Below are positions 1-7,767 of a stretch of DNA of 64,000 nt, in pieces (positions within the stretch are counted from its first letter, which is position 1; every line of letters starts with the position of its first letter). Made by a program: the position numbers and the translations under genes. Under the pieces are notes generated by a model. The model did not search any database. It was not told the origin of the DNA and saw nothing but the letters and a program-made list of their open reading frames with translations. The stretch covers positions 3,162,001 through 3,226,000 of the forward strand of contig NZ_CP029481.1 of the NCBI RefSeq assembly GCF_003151255.1, read 5' to 3'. The DNA comes from Microvirga sp. 17 mud 1-3 (GTDB taxonomy: Bacteria > Pseudomonadota > Alphaproteobacteria > Rhizobiales > Beijerinckiaceae).

Positions 1-86
1 TGGCGGACGCGCTCGGCTTCCACATCAAGCAGTCCCTCGACAATTTGGGCTCGACCCGCCCGCTTTTGGCTCCGGCGGCCGAATAG
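1..86 (+). CDS. C-terminal end of an unidentified protein (5' truncated by window edge)
   Basis: An open frame runs from codon position 3 to a TAG at 84-86 and encodes about 27 residues ending in LLAPAAE. It has no start inside the window, so it is the tail of a gene beginning upstream. The intrinsic terminator directly after the stop codon supports this being a genuine gene end. Too little sequence remains to name the family. Confidence 0.6.
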   Translation, partial: ADALGFHIKQSLDNLGSTRPLLAPAAE

Positions 87-105
87 GCCGGCGGACCGGC
101 CTTTT
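86..105 (+). terminator. Rho-independent terminator
   Basis: A perfect 6-bp stem GGCCGG/CCGGCC (86-91 and 96-101) with loop CGGA is followed by TTTT at 102-105. It begins at the last base of the upstream stop codon and sits just before the convergent DMT transporter stop, so it terminates the partial plus-strand gene. Confidence 0.8.
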
Positions 106-107
106 CG

Positions 108-1058
108 TCAGGTCCGGGCCGCGGGACGGCGCAGCACCAGCACGTTCCCGGCCAGCGCCAGGACCACCCCGATGGCTGCGAGGGGCGTCCAGACATAGCC
201 CTCGACCAGGGTCGAGACCGCGAGCGCAATGATCGGGAACAGCACGGTTGCATAGCCGGCGCGGGCAGCGCCGAGCCGCCGCAGGAGCGTGAGATAGGAC
301 GCGAAGGCGAGCACCGACGCACCGACCGCGAGATAGACCAGCGCGCCGAGATAGGTCACCGTCGGCTCGACGATGAAGGCATTGCCGCGAACGAGGTTCA
401 GCACGAGGAGCACGACCACTCCGTAGGTCATGGCCCAGGCGTTGGCGGAAATCAGCGGGATGCCGCGGCGCTGCACCACGGTCGAGATCATGTTGCCCGA
501 GCAGAAGAACAGGGTGCCGAGCACGCACAGGCCGAGCCCTTTCAGGGCTGCAAGGTTGAAGCCCGCTCCGGTGATTTCCGGCCAGAACAGCAGCACGATC
601 CCGGCGGCCCCGAGGCATCCGCCCAGGGCGACCCTGGCGTCCACCTTCTGGCGGAAAATCACGAAGCCGAGAACGAGATTGAAGATCGACGCCAGGGAGA
701 ACACCACGGAGAGAAGCCCCGAAGGCACCGTGAGGCCGCCGTAATAGAAACAGATGAAGTTGAACGAGAACAGGCACACGCCCACGGCCATGAAGCGCAG
801 GTGGTCGGCCAGCGAGAAGCGCAGGCGCATTCCGGCCACGAGGGCCCAGCCCCAGGTGCAGAGCGCCGCCAGGACGAAGCGCCACAGGACCGACATTTCC
901 GGCGCCACCACCCCGAGCTGGGCATGGATGCCGATCCAGCTCACACCCCACAGGAGGACGGTCGCCACATAGAGTCCCAGGGTGCTGCCTTCGAGCCGGG
1001 CCGGCTCTGCCTCTGAGACGGCCCCGGCCCGGGGCATGGTGGCTTGCGACATGGTCAT
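108..1058 (-). CDS. DMT superfamily (EamA-type) transporter
   Basis: This 316-residue inner-membrane protein has the ten hydrophobic segments and internal duplication of the EamA family (drug/metabolite transporters, usually exporters of amino acids or small metabolites). The polar N-terminus of about 25 residues precedes the first helix (LYVATVLLWGVSWIG), which carries the WG.sW.. pattern of the first EamA repeat. The second repeat begins near residue 175. The start at 1058 has a weak GGGAAA upstream; a second Met two codons in is equally possible. It stands alone, convergent with the gene at the left edge. The substrate cannot be predicted. Confidence 0.85.
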   Translation of the reverse strand: MTMSQATMPRAGAVSEAEPARLEGSTLGLYVATVLLWGVSWIGIHAQLGVVAPEMSVLWRFVLAALCTWGWALVAGMRLRFSLADHLRFMAVGVCLFSFNFICFYYGGLTVPSGLLSVVFSLASIFNLVLGFVIFRQKVDARVALGGCLGAAGIVLLFWPEITGAGFNLAALKGLGLCVLGTLFFCSGNMISTVVQRRGIPLISANAWAMTYGVVVLLVLNLVRGNAFIVEPTVTYLGALVYLAVGASVLAFASYLTLLRRLGAARAGYATVLFPIIALAVSTLVEGYVWTPLAAIGVVLALAGNVLVLRRPAART

Positions 1059-1374
1059 CGTTTCCCGCGAAAGGTGACTCGATTACGCCGCCGGACCCAT
1101 CAAGGCAAATGATGAAATATGATCAATTCCGCCTGAAGCGGTGATGAAACATTCCTGAGCAGCATCGGCGAACCACGGAATGCGCAAGTATACAAATTCC
1201 GAAAGGGAATATCAGGCGAATAAAGAAATCACCGGCACCACTCATAAGTCTTCGGGGTTCTTCACTGCGAAAAGCGCGATCAACGCAATATCGCCCACAG
1301 AAAAACTATGGGTCCTAACTCGCCTTTCCGACAGAACTGCACAATACTCTCGCCGGAATGGGAGGGTTGAAATC
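1059..1374. other. Gene-free divergent intergenic region
   Basis: This 316-nt stretch lies between the divergent DMT transporter and the ABM-fold protein gene. It is noticeably more AT-rich than its surroundings (for example around 1105-1130 and 1190-1230) and should hold both promoters. An open frame extends the downstream gene back to 1180, but it lacks a ribosome binding site and coding character. I see no RNA gene. Confidence 0.5.
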
Positions 1375-1929
1375 ATGAAGGCCGGACTGTGCTTGGAAAT
1401 ACCTCTGCGGCATCCTTCGGGGCGGCGGATGAGCCGCACCTCGGCCTGGGCTACGGCCTTTACGATACTGGGCCTCCTGACCGCGCCGGCCGCGTTCTCG
1501 CAGGAGGCTCCGACTCAGCAGGCGAAACCACATAAAGCGGACGCACAGAACACCGCTTCCTCGCGCATCGTGGTCGTCGAGTGGCGGATCAAGAAGGGGC
1601 GCGAGCAGGACTTCCTCGATTACTGGTCGACCAAGGCGACAGTTGCGGACCGGACAGGCCTCGTGGGCGAATTCCTGAGCCGGGTGGAGGACCGCAACCA
1701 GTTTCCCTGGATGGTGTGGGATCTCGATTCTAACTGGACCACGTTCCTGAATGTGGGCTTCTGGCGCACCGGCTCCGATTTCCATGAGCAGATCGGCCGG
1801 TTCATCGACAACGCGAAGCCGCCCCTCGACTTCGAGGCGCAGAAGCGCAGGCGCGTGCTCATAGCGCCCGAGCGCTGGCGCGTCGGCGAGACGCCGTTCC
1901 CGGTTTCCGACGCCGCAGGCGTGAAATGA
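1375..1929 (+). CDS. Secreted or membrane-anchored ABM-fold (dimeric alpha-beta barrel) protein
   Basis: The predicted product is 184 residues. The start at 1375 is chosen because GGAGG lies nine bases upstream; another Met at 1429 would give 166 residues. Residues about 20-44 form a basic then hydrophobic stretch ending TAPAAFSQ, a signal peptide or anchor. The rest (IVVVEWRIKKGREQDFLDYW onward) resembles the antibiotic-biosynthesis-monooxygenase/EthD-like ferredoxin fold: a strand, then a K.GRE..F...W helix. No cofactor motif is visible, and many ABM proteins are not monooxygenases. The stop overlaps the start of the next small membrane gene by ATGA, suggesting translational coupling. The function is unknown. 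Confidence 0.65.
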   Translation: MKAGLCLEIPLRHPSGRRMSRTSAWATAFTILGLLTAPAAFSQEAPTQQAKPHKADAQNTASSRIVVVEWRIKKGREQDFLDYWSTKATVADRTGLVGEFLSRVEDRNQFPWMVWDLDSNWTTFLNVGFWRTGSDFHEQIGRFIDNAKPPLDFEAQKRRRVLIAPERWRVGETPFPVSDAAGVK

Positions 1930-2084
1930 GCGAGCCCCATCCCGAGCGGGAGACGCGGCACGCCGCGCGCCAGCGCTCGAGGCCGGGGCAGCCTCTCCGG
2001 CTCCGTCATATCCTCCTGGCGATCCTGCTGGCGGCCTTGATCGTTCTCCCGGTCTGGGGCGTGACCTGGTGGCTTCTTCCCTGA
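1926..2084 (+). CDS. 52-residue single-pass membrane protein, translationally coupled
   Basis: The ORF starts at the ATG that overlaps the stop of the ABM-fold gene (ATGA at 1926-1929) and ends at TGA 2082-2084. The product has an Arg/His-rich, soluble N-terminal half (residues 1-28) and one strongly hydrophobic helix (HILLAILLAALIVLPVWGV) ending in WWLLP. The layout is typical of small inner-membrane subunits. The overlap suggests it is made with, and may work with, the preceding protein. A weak hairpin (CTTCCC/GGGAAG, 2076-2094) lies at its end. I do not recognise a family. Confidence 0.6.
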   Translation: MSEPHPERETRHAARQRSRPGQPLRLRHILLAILLAALIVLPVWGVTWWLLP

Positions 2085-2112
2085 TGCCGGGAAGGTTGCA
2101 GGTTTTCGGGCG

Positions 2113-2319
2113 TTAATCGCCGCAGGCCGCGTGCGACCGGGATCGGGACGGGAGCGCCTGAGCAGCCACCGTAAGACGACGCTGCTGCGCCATGCGCCGG
2201 CGCACCGACACGGCAAGGGAGCGGACCTGCCGCTCGCATGTTCCGTCCCGCGCCATGAGCTGGCGCACGATGGGATCCGAGAGCAGTTCCTTCAGGCTTG
2301 GCTCGCGTCGTTCCGGCAT
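2113..2319 (-). CDS. Small conserved hypothetical protein (68 aa)
   Basis: The start at 2319 is preceded by GGAGG five bases away on the minus strand. The product begins MPERREPSLKELLSDPIVRQ and continues LMARDG.., a pattern I associate with short Rhizobiales proteins that sit near regulators. It is basic in its C-terminal half (VRRRMAQQRRL) and has two Cys. There is no signal peptide or membrane segment. Its function is unknown; the basic tail is compatible with nucleic-acid binding, but that is only a guess. Confidence 0.6.
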   Translation of the reverse strand: MPERREPSLKELLSDPIVRQLMARDGTCERQVRSLAVSVRRRMAQQRRLTVAAQALPSRSRSHAACGD

Positions 2320-2417
2320 CGAAACCTCCGTCTCGTTCCTCATACCAGGATGCCTAGGCGATTCCTGTGACGGGGGTATGGCGGACGGACGCCCAGGAGG
2401 CCGTGCTGCGTCGCACT

Positions 2418-2855
2418 CTACAGCCGCGCCCGGGTACTGCGTGGAGTGGCGAGCAGAAGGTTGGTCTCGGACGCGATCACGCCGGGGATGAGGCGGATGC
2501 GCCGCAGCACCGCATCGAAATCGGTCAGGTTCGCGGCGCCGAGCTCCACCACCAGGTCCCACTTGCCGTTGGTGGTGTGGATGGCGCCAACCTCCGGAAA
2601 GCCCCCAAGAGCATCCACGACCCGATCGGCCGCGCGTCCCTCCACCTCGATGAGCATAATGCCACGCACGGGCAGCGACACTGCATCCGCCCGTAGGATC
2701 ACTGTGTAGCCCACGATGTCGCCCGAGCGTTCGAGCCGTTCCATGCGCGCCCGCACGGTCGCCCGTGAGACGCCGAGCTCCAGGGCAAGATCGGACACGC
2801 TGCGCCGTCCGTTATGGCGTAGGAGCGTGATGAGGCGCTGGTCGAGTTCGTTCAT
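2418..2855 (-). CDS. Lrp/AsnC family transcriptional regulator
   Basis: The 145-residue product starting at 2855 (MNELDQRLITLLRHNGRRS) has the Lrp layout: an N-terminal winged helix-turn-helix (LALELGVSRATVRARMERLERSGDIVGYTV, residues about 22-51) followed by the RAM/AsnC ligand domain (IEVEG... GAIHTTNGKWDLVVEL). An upstream extension to 2939 would run through the operator region and is rejected. It is transcribed divergently from arginase and ornithine cyclodeaminase, so it very probably controls them in response to arginine or ornithine, as Lrp-type regulators do in rhizobial arginine catabolism. Two dyads lie in the shared promoter region. Confidence 0.9.
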   Translation of the reverse strand: MNELDQRLITLLRHNGRRSVSDLALELGVSRATVRARMERLERSGDIVGYTVILRADAVSLPVRGIMLIEVEGRAADRVVDALGGFPEVGAIHTTNGKWDLVVELGAANLTDFDAVLRRIRLIPGVIASETNLLLATPRSTRARL

Positions 2856-2880
2856 GGTCCGCCGTTTTGGAAAGCCAATC

Positions 2881-2895
2881 TGCTCATTTTGAGCA
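2881..2895. promoter_or_regulatory. Candidate Lrp-type operator (perfect dyad)
   Basis: TGCTCA-TTT-TGAGCA is a perfect 6-bp inverted repeat with a 3-bp AT centre, 26 bp upstream of the Lrp-type regulator start and within the divergent promoter region. The 15-bp length, dyad and AT centre match the usual shape of Lrp/AsnC sites. Its role in autoregulation or arginase control is inference. Confidence 0.55.
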
Positions 2896-2930
2896 ACCAC
2901 CTCGACATATTTGTCAATCTTTATCGTTCG

Positions 2931-2962
2931 TTTCGCCAAGCACCTTCGCTAGCTTGGCGAAA
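2931..2962. promoter_or_regulatory. Perfect 10-bp inverted repeat upstream of arginase
   Basis: TTTCGCCAAG (2931-2940) and CTTGGCGAAA (2953-2962) are exact reverse complements separated by 12 bp, ending 24 bp before the arginase start codon. It could be a second operator or, if transcribed, a leader hairpin. No run of T follows, so it is not an intrinsic terminator. Confidence 0.5.
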
Positions 2963-2986
2963 CCATCACAGAGACGGAGACACCGA

Positions 2987-3916
2987 ATGACGCGCAGGCC
3001 ATGCATCCTCCTGGGACTTCCGGTGCAGGAGGGCACCGGGCGCCTCGGCTGCGACATGGGCCCGAGCGCCTTCCGGACCGCCGGCCTCGCGGGCGCCCTG
3101 CGCGACCTTGGCTATACGGTCGAGGACAGGGGCAATCTCGGCCCGGCTCCGCGCCGCGAAATCACCCACGACAATGGGGCGATCAAGTTTCTGCCCGAAG
3201 TGGTCGCCTGGACGGAATCCATCGCTCAGGCGGCCTACGAAGCCGCGGGCGACGGAATGCCGATCTTCCTTGGAGGCGATCACAGCCTTTCGGCCGGCTC
3301 CATGACGGGCCTGAGCCGCCGGGCCGCCGAGGAGGACCGCCCGTTCTTCGTCCTGTGGCTCGACTCGCACCCGGACTTCCACACCCTCGAGACCACGCAG
3401 AGCGGCAATCTCCATGGGGTGCCGATGGCCTATGCCACGGGCCGGGGCGGCTTCGACGGCTATTTCCCGGCGCTCCATGCCCCCATTCGGCCCGAGAATG
3501 TGTGCATGATGGGCATCCGCAGCGTCGACCCGGCGGAGCGGGCGGCGCTGGCCACGACCGGCGTGACGATCCACGACATGCGCGCCATCGACGAGAACGG
3601 GGTCGCGCCCCTGCTCGAAGCCTTCCTCAAGCGCGTGGCCGCGGCCCGGGGCCGGCTGCATGTGAGCTTCGACGTGGACTTCCTCGATCCCGGCATCGCA
3701 CCCGGCGTCGGTACCACGGTGCCGGGCGGCGCAACGTTCCGCGAGGCGCACCTGATCATGGAACTGCTCCACGACAGCGGCCTCGTCACGAGCCTCGACC
3801 TGGTCGAACTCAACCCGTTCCTCGACGAGCGCGGCCGCACGGCCCTGCTCATGGTGGATTTCGTCGCCAGTCTCATGGGCCGTCGCGTTCTCGACCGCCC
3901 GACCCGGAGTTTCTGA
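2987..3916 (+). CDS. rocF: Arginase
   Basis: The 309-residue product hydrolyses L-arginine to ornithine and urea in the cytosol. All binuclear manganese ligands of the ureohydrolase fold are visible: GGDHS (His99), DSHPDFH (Asp126, His128, Asp130) and SFDVDFLDP (Asp229, Asp231). The NLHGVP and ELNPFLDE signatures are also present. The start at 2987 is chosen because its N-terminus (MTRRPCILLG) begins the first strand of the fold; the longer frame from 2867 would cover the operator region. The stop is followed after 3 bases by ornithine cyclodeaminase, so the two form an arginine to ornithine to proline operon divergent from the Lrp-type regulator. Confidence 0.95.
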   Translation: MTRRPCILLGLPVQEGTGRLGCDMGPSAFRTAGLAGALRDLGYTVEDRGNLGPAPRREITHDNGAIKFLPEVVAWTESIAQAAYEAAGDGMPIFLGGDHSLSAGSMTGLSRRAAEEDRPFFVLWLDSHPDFHTLETTQSGNLHGVPMAYATGRGGFDGYFPALHAPIRPENVCMMGIRSVDPAERAALATTGVTIHDMRAIDENGVAPLLEAFLKRVAAARGRLHVSFDVDFLDPGIAPGVGTTVPGGATFREAHLIMELLHDSGLVTSLDLVELNPFLDERGRTALLMVDFVASLMGRRVLDRPTRSF

Positions 3917-3919
3917 GCC

Positions 3920-4975
3920 ATGACCGACAAGCTCAATATCGTCCCCTTCGTCAGCGTCGATCACATGATGAAGCTCGTCCTCGCCATCGGCGTGGAGCGC
4001 TTCCTCGTGGAGCTGGCGGAGGAAATCGAAGCGGATTTCCGCCGCTGGGAGCTGTTCGACAAGACCCCGCGCGTGGCCTCGCACAGCCGTGAAGGCGTGA
4101 TCGAGCTCATGCCCACCAGCGACGGGGAGGTCTACGGCTTCAAATACGTCAACGGCCATCCCAAGAACACCCGCGAGGGCCGACAGACCGTCACGGCTTT
4201 CGGCGTGCTGGCCGACGTGGGGAATGGCTACCCGGTTCTCCTGACCGAGATGACGATCCTCACGGCCCTGCGCACGGCCGCGACGTCGGCCCTCGCCGCC
4301 AAGCACCTGGCCCCCCGGGGCGCACGGGCCATGGCGGTGATCGGCAACGGCGCACAATCGGAGTTCCAGGCGCTGGCCTTCAAGGCACTTGTCGGAATCG
4401 ACCGGCTGCGCCTCTACGACATCGACCGGACGGCGAGCGTGCGCTGCGCCCGCAACCTGGCCGGTATGGGTCTGGACATCACTATCTGCAATTCCATCGA
4501 GGAGGCCATGGAGGGCGTGCAGATCGTCACCACGGTCACGGCCGACAAGCAGAATGCCACGATCCTTACCGACAACATGGTCGGCTCGGGCCTGCACATC
4601 AACGCGGTGGGCGGGGATTGCCCGGGCAAGACCGAACTCCACCCGGACATCCTGCGGCGCTCCGAGATCTTCGTGGAATACCCGCCGCAGACGCGCATCG
4701 AGGGCGAGATCCAGCAGCTTCCCGCCGACTACCCGGTCACCGAGCTGTGGCAGGTGATCGCCGGCAGCGTGCCCGGTCGCACCGATGCAGGGCAGATCAC
4801 CCTCTTCGACTCCGTCGGCTTCGCCATCGAGGACTTCTCGGCCCTGCGCTACGTGAAGCGCCAGATCGAGCGCACGGGGCTCTACGAGGAGCTGGACCTG
4901 CTCGCCGATCCGGACGACCCGCGCGATCTCTTCGGCATGCTCCTGCGCGCCAAGGCTTCCGCCCCGGCGGCGTGA
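3920..4975 (+). CDS. ocd: Ornithine cyclodeaminase
   Basis: The 351-residue protein belongs to the OCD/mu-crystallin family and converts L-ornithine to L-proline and ammonia using NAD+ as an internal redox cofactor. The Rossmann glycine motif GNGAQSEFQ (around residue 141) is followed by the acidic strand end LYDIDRT, which binds NAD. The conserved TEMTILTALRTAATSALAAK block and HINAVGGDCPGKTEL support the ornithine-specific branch. The length is normal for the family. It follows arginase by 3 bases, and the gene order explains the substrate. Confidence 0.93.
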   Translation: MTDKLNIVPFVSVDHMMKLVLAIGVERFLVELAEEIEADFRRWELFDKTPRVASHSREGVIELMPTSDGEVYGFKYVNGHPKNTREGRQTVTAFGVLADVGNGYPVLLTEMTILTALRTAATSALAAKHLAPRGARAMAVIGNGAQSEFQALAFKALVGIDRLRLYDIDRTASVRCARNLAGMGLDITICNSIEEAMEGVQIVTTVTADKQNATILTDNMVGSGLHINAVGGDCPGKTELHPDILRRSEIFVEYPPQTRIEGEIQQLPADYPVTELWQVIAGSVPGRTDAGQITLFDSVGFAIEDFSALRYVKRQIERTGLYEELDLLADPDDPRDLFGMLLRAKASAPAA

Positions 4976-5054
4976 ACCCGCGGGCTTTAAGGAAATCGAA
5001 GCATTGCCGGGTCACGCTCCGCCTCTCGGGTGACAAAGCCTTGCGGAGCGACAC

Positions 5055-5516
5055 ATGCGCGAGACCCTCTCGATCCGTCCCATCAGGCGGGAAGACCATG
5101 CCCAATGGCAGCCTTTGTGGGACGGATACAATGCCTTCTACGGGCGCTCCGGACCGACGGCCCTCGATCCTGCCGTCACGCGAATGACGTGGGAGAGGTT
5201 CTTCGATTCCTATGAGCCGGTCCATGCGATCGTCGCCGAAAGCGGAGATCGGCTCATCGGCCTCGCGCATTACCTCTTTCACCGCAGCACGACTGCGATT
5301 GCGCCGAGCTGCTACCTGCAGGATCTTTTCACCACCGAAGAAGCCCGTGGCAAGGGCGTCGGACGCGCGCTCATAGAGGGCGTCTACCGGCAGGCCGCTC
5401 TCGCCGGATCACCGCGGGTCTATTGGCAGACGCACGAGACCAATGCGACGGCCATGCAGCTCTACGACCGGGTGGCGGAGCGCTCGGGCTTCGTCGTCTA
5501 TCGCAAGCTGTTCTGA
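5055..5516 (+). CDS. GNAT family N-acetyltransferase
   Basis: This 153-residue protein has the GNAT core: a beta4 strand (GLAHYLFH), then the acetyl-CoA pyrophosphate-binding loop EEARGKGVGRALIEGV (Q/RxxGxG/A), and a C-terminal YWQTHETNATAMQLYDRVAERSGFVVY block. The IRPI..EDHAQWQPLWDGYNAFY start resembles acetyltransferases acting on small amines or amino acids. It is 79 bp downstream of ornithine cyclodeaminase on the same strand, so it may be co-transcribed. The substrate is unknown. A strong hairpin follows. Confidence 0.88.
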   Translation: MRETLSIRPIRREDHAQWQPLWDGYNAFYGRSGPTALDPAVTRMTWERFFDSYEPVHAIVAESGDRLIGLAHYLFHRSTTAIAPSCYLQDLFTTEEARGKGVGRALIEGVYRQAALAGSPRVYWQTHETNATAMQLYDRVAERSGFVVYRKLF

Positions 5517-5557
5517 CTCGGATTGGGGAAATGCGGGCTTGTGAAGCCTGAAGCAGC

Positions 5558-5594
5558 GTTTGCCGGAACGGGCTCTTAAGCCGTTCCGGCAAAC
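5558..5594. terminator. Bidirectional terminator hairpin
   Basis: GTTTGCCGGAACGG (5558-5571) and CCGTTCCGGCAAAC (5581-5594) form a perfect 14-bp stem with a 9-nt loop. It lies between the convergent ends of the acetyltransferase and glpV. The base of the stem is A/T at both ends but has no long U tract. Confidence 0.7.
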
Positions 5595-5630
5595 TTTGGT
5601 GCCGTGCCTTTAAGGCGCCTTCAGATCAGG

Positions 5631-7385
5631 CTAGCTGCGCTTCGGTGGCGAAGCGGGCCAGCTCTTGATCAGCGTGTCGTAATCCACCGTCTCGCCCTTC
5701 GGCTTCTCGTTCTCGAGCTTGCGCTGGGGTGCGATCTGGCCGGCGGCGGCCGCCTTCTTGAACCACTCCTCGGCCGAGGTCTTGGGGTTCAGCTTCGGTC
5801 CGCATTCGCCCTGCACGTTCGCCCGCTCCAGACGGCCGAGCACCTCGTCCTGCGCAGCCGCAAGCGCATCCATCGCTTGCTGCGGGGTCTTGGCGCCCGA
5901 TGCCGCATCACCGATGTTCTGCCACCAGAGCTGCGCGAGCTTGGGGTAATCCGGCACGTTGTTGCCGGTCGGCGTCCACTGCACGCGGGCCGGCGAGCGA
6001 TAGAACTCGATCAGGCCGCCGAGTTTGGGCGCGCGCTCCGTGAAGCTCTTGTCCCAGATATCGCTTTCGCGGATGAACGTGAGGCCCACATGGCTCTTCT
6101 TCAGCGAGACGCTCTTCGAGGTCACGAACTGGGCATAGAGCCAGGCGGCCTTGCGGCGCTCCACGGGCGTTGACTTGAGGAGCGTCCAGGAGCCGGCATC
6201 CTGGTAGCCGAGCTTCATGCCGTCCTTCCAGTAGGAGCCGTGGGGCGAAGGCGCCATGCGCCATTTCGGCGTGCCGTCCTCGTTCACCACCGGCAGGCCC
6301 GGCTTCACCATGTCGGCCGTGAAGGCGGTGTACCAGAAGATCTGCTGGGCGATGTTGCCCTGCGCCGGGACCGGGCCGGATTCCGAGAAGTTCATGCCGT
6401 TCGCCTGCGGCGGGGCATATTTCTTCATCCAGTCCAGGTACTTGACAATGGAGTAGACAGCCGCGGGCCCGTTGGTGTCGCCGCCGCGCTCGACAGAGGA
6501 GCCGACCGGACGGCAGCCCTCCATGCGGATGCCCCACTCGTCCACCGGCAGGCCGTTGGGGATCCCCTTGTCGCCATTGCCGGCCATGGAGAGCCAGGCG
6601 TCGGTGAAGCGCCAGCCGAGAGACGGGTCCTTCTTGCCGTAATCCATGTGGCCATAGACCTTGACGCCGTCGATCTCCTTCACGTCGTTGGTGAAGAATT
6701 CCGCGATGTCCTCATAGGCCGACCAGTTCACCGGCACGCCGAGATCGTAGCCGTACTTGGCCTTGAACTTCTCCTTCAGGTCCGGCCGCTGGAACCAGTC
6801 GTACCGGAACCAGTAGACGTTGGCGAATTGCTGGTCGGGCAATTGGTACATCTTGCCGTCCGGCGCCGTCGTGAAGGACTTGCCGATGAAGTCGTTCACG
6901 TCGAGCATCGGGTTGGTGACGTCCTTGCCGTCGCCCGCCATCCAGTCGTCGAGCGCAATGGCCTGCTTGTAGCGGAAATGGGTGCCGATGAGGTCGGAAT
7001 CGTTCACCCAAGCGTCGTAGATGTTGCGTCCGGACTGCATCTGCGTCTGGATCTTCTCCACCACGTCACCTTCCTGGATGAGGTCGTGGTTCACCTTGAT
7101 GCCGGTGATTTCCGTGAATGCCTTGGCGAGCGTGCGGGCCTCGTATTCATGGGTGGTGATCGTTTCGGAGACCACATTGATCTCCGTGCCGGCGAAGGGC
7201 TTCGCGGCATTGATGAACCACTCCATCTCCTTCATCTGCTCGTCCTTGGACAGGGTCGAGGGCTGGAACTCGCTGTCGACCCATTTCTTCGCCTCATCCA
7301 TTCCGGCGAAGGCTGTGCCCGTTCCGAGCACCATCGCGACGGTGCTCGCCGTAACAAGAAGCCTGAAACGCGATCTTACGATCAT
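5631..7385 (-). CDS. glpV: Glycerol ABC transporter substrate-binding protein GlpV
   Basis: The 584-residue periplasmic protein has a signal peptide (MIVRSRFRLLVTASTVAMVL...AFA) followed by an extracellular solute-binding family fold. It is longer than usual for this class, as in the rhizobial GlpV group. GGAGGAAG precedes the start. It is the last gene of glpS-T-P-Q-U-V, an order matching the GlpSTPQUV glycerol importer described in Rhizobium leguminosarum; the assignment to glycerol rests on this synteny. A double hairpin separates it from glpU, which could set its level apart from the membrane genes. Confidence 0.9.
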   Translation of the reverse strand: MIVRSRFRLLVTASTVAMVLGTGTAFAGMDEAKKWVDSEFQPSTLSKDEQMKEMEWFINAAKPFAGTEINVVSETITTHEYEARTLAKAFTEITGIKVNHDLIQEGDVVEKIQTQMQSGRNIYDAWVNDSDLIGTHFRYKQAIALDDWMAGDGKDVTNPMLDVNDFIGKSFTTAPDGKMYQLPDQQFANVYWFRYDWFQRPDLKEKFKAKYGYDLGVPVNWSAYEDIAEFFTNDVKEIDGVKVYGHMDYGKKDPSLGWRFTDAWLSMAGNGDKGIPNGLPVDEWGIRMEGCRPVGSSVERGGDTNGPAAVYSIVKYLDWMKKYAPPQANGMNFSESGPVPAQGNIAQQIFWYTAFTADMVKPGLPVVNEDGTPKWRMAPSPHGSYWKDGMKLGYQDAGSWTLLKSTPVERRKAAWLYAQFVTSKSVSLKKSHVGLTFIRESDIWDKSFTERAPKLGGLIEFYRSPARVQWTPTGNNVPDYPKLAQLWWQNIGDAASGAKTPQQAMDALAAAQDEVLGRLERANVQGECGPKLNPKTSAEEWFKKAAAAGQIAPQRKLENEKPKGETVDYDTLIKSWPASPPKRS

Positions 7386-7403
7386 TGGTTCTTCCTCCCG
7401 TGT

Positions 7404-7450
7404 CGGCCGGCCTCTCGGCCGGTCGGGTTGCTCTCCTCGGCGCAGCGCCG
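7404..7450 (-). other. Intra-operon stem-loops between glpU and glpV
   Basis: Two hairpins lie in the 87-bp glpU-glpV gap. The first spans 7404-7425 (CCGGCC/GGGCCGG-type stem of nine pairs with one G-U, loop TCTC on the plus strand). The second is CGGCG-CAG-CGCCG at 7438-7450. Stable stems next to binding-protein genes commonly stabilise the transcript or attenuate readthrough. No T run follows either on the minus strand. Confidence 0.45.
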
Positions 7451-7472
7451 CAGAGATTCTGGGGCCCTGCCC

Positions 7473-7754
7473 TCACACGTAGCGGAACGCGCCCGCCGCG
7501 TAGACGAGGGAGAGGCCAAAGGCCCACCATAGATCGGGCCCGACGAGCCCGAGCCAGGCCAAATGGATGAAGGCGGCGCCCAAAAGGCTGATGAACAGCC
7601 GGTCGCCCCGTGTCGTGGGAATGCGCAGGATCCCGACCCGCTCTGTCTCCGAGCGATAGACGGCGAGAACCGTCATGACGAAGAGCAGGCTCGCGATCCC
7701 GACGAAGAACAGCGCCGTCTGCCAGGTCCAGGCCATCCAGGCGAAATCGGACAT
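7473..7754 (-). CDS. glpU: DUF2160 small membrane protein GlpU
   Basis: This 93-residue protein starts at 7754 (MSDFAWMAWTWQTALFFVG) and has two or three hydrophobic helices (residues about 9-27, 49-66 and 68-88). It matches the DUF2160 family, small integral membrane proteins found only inside this glycerol transporter operon. It lies 13 bp after glpQ and 87 bp before glpV. Its function is not known in detail; a role as an accessory subunit of the permease is inferred from strict gene order. Confidence 0.85.
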   Translation of the reverse strand: MSDFAWMAWTWQTALFFVGIASLLFVMTVLAVYRSETERVGILRIPTTRGDRLFISLLGAAFIHLAWLGLVGPDLWWAFGLSLVYAAGAFRYV

Positions 7755-7767
7755 CGGACGCGCTCCC

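Noticed and set aside
2966..4642. 558-codon minus-strand frame opposite arginase and ornithine cyclodeaminase
   Set aside because: The plus-strand genes have full catalytic motifs. The antisense product is a low-complexity Arg/Asp/His/Glu sequence typical of shadow frames in GC-rich DNA.
5631..7385. Long antisense frames across glpV (for example 6240-7532 on the plus strand)
   Set aside because: They mirror the codon structure of the high-GC glpV gene, have no ribosome binding site, and their products are Arg/His/Val-rich with no recognisable fold.
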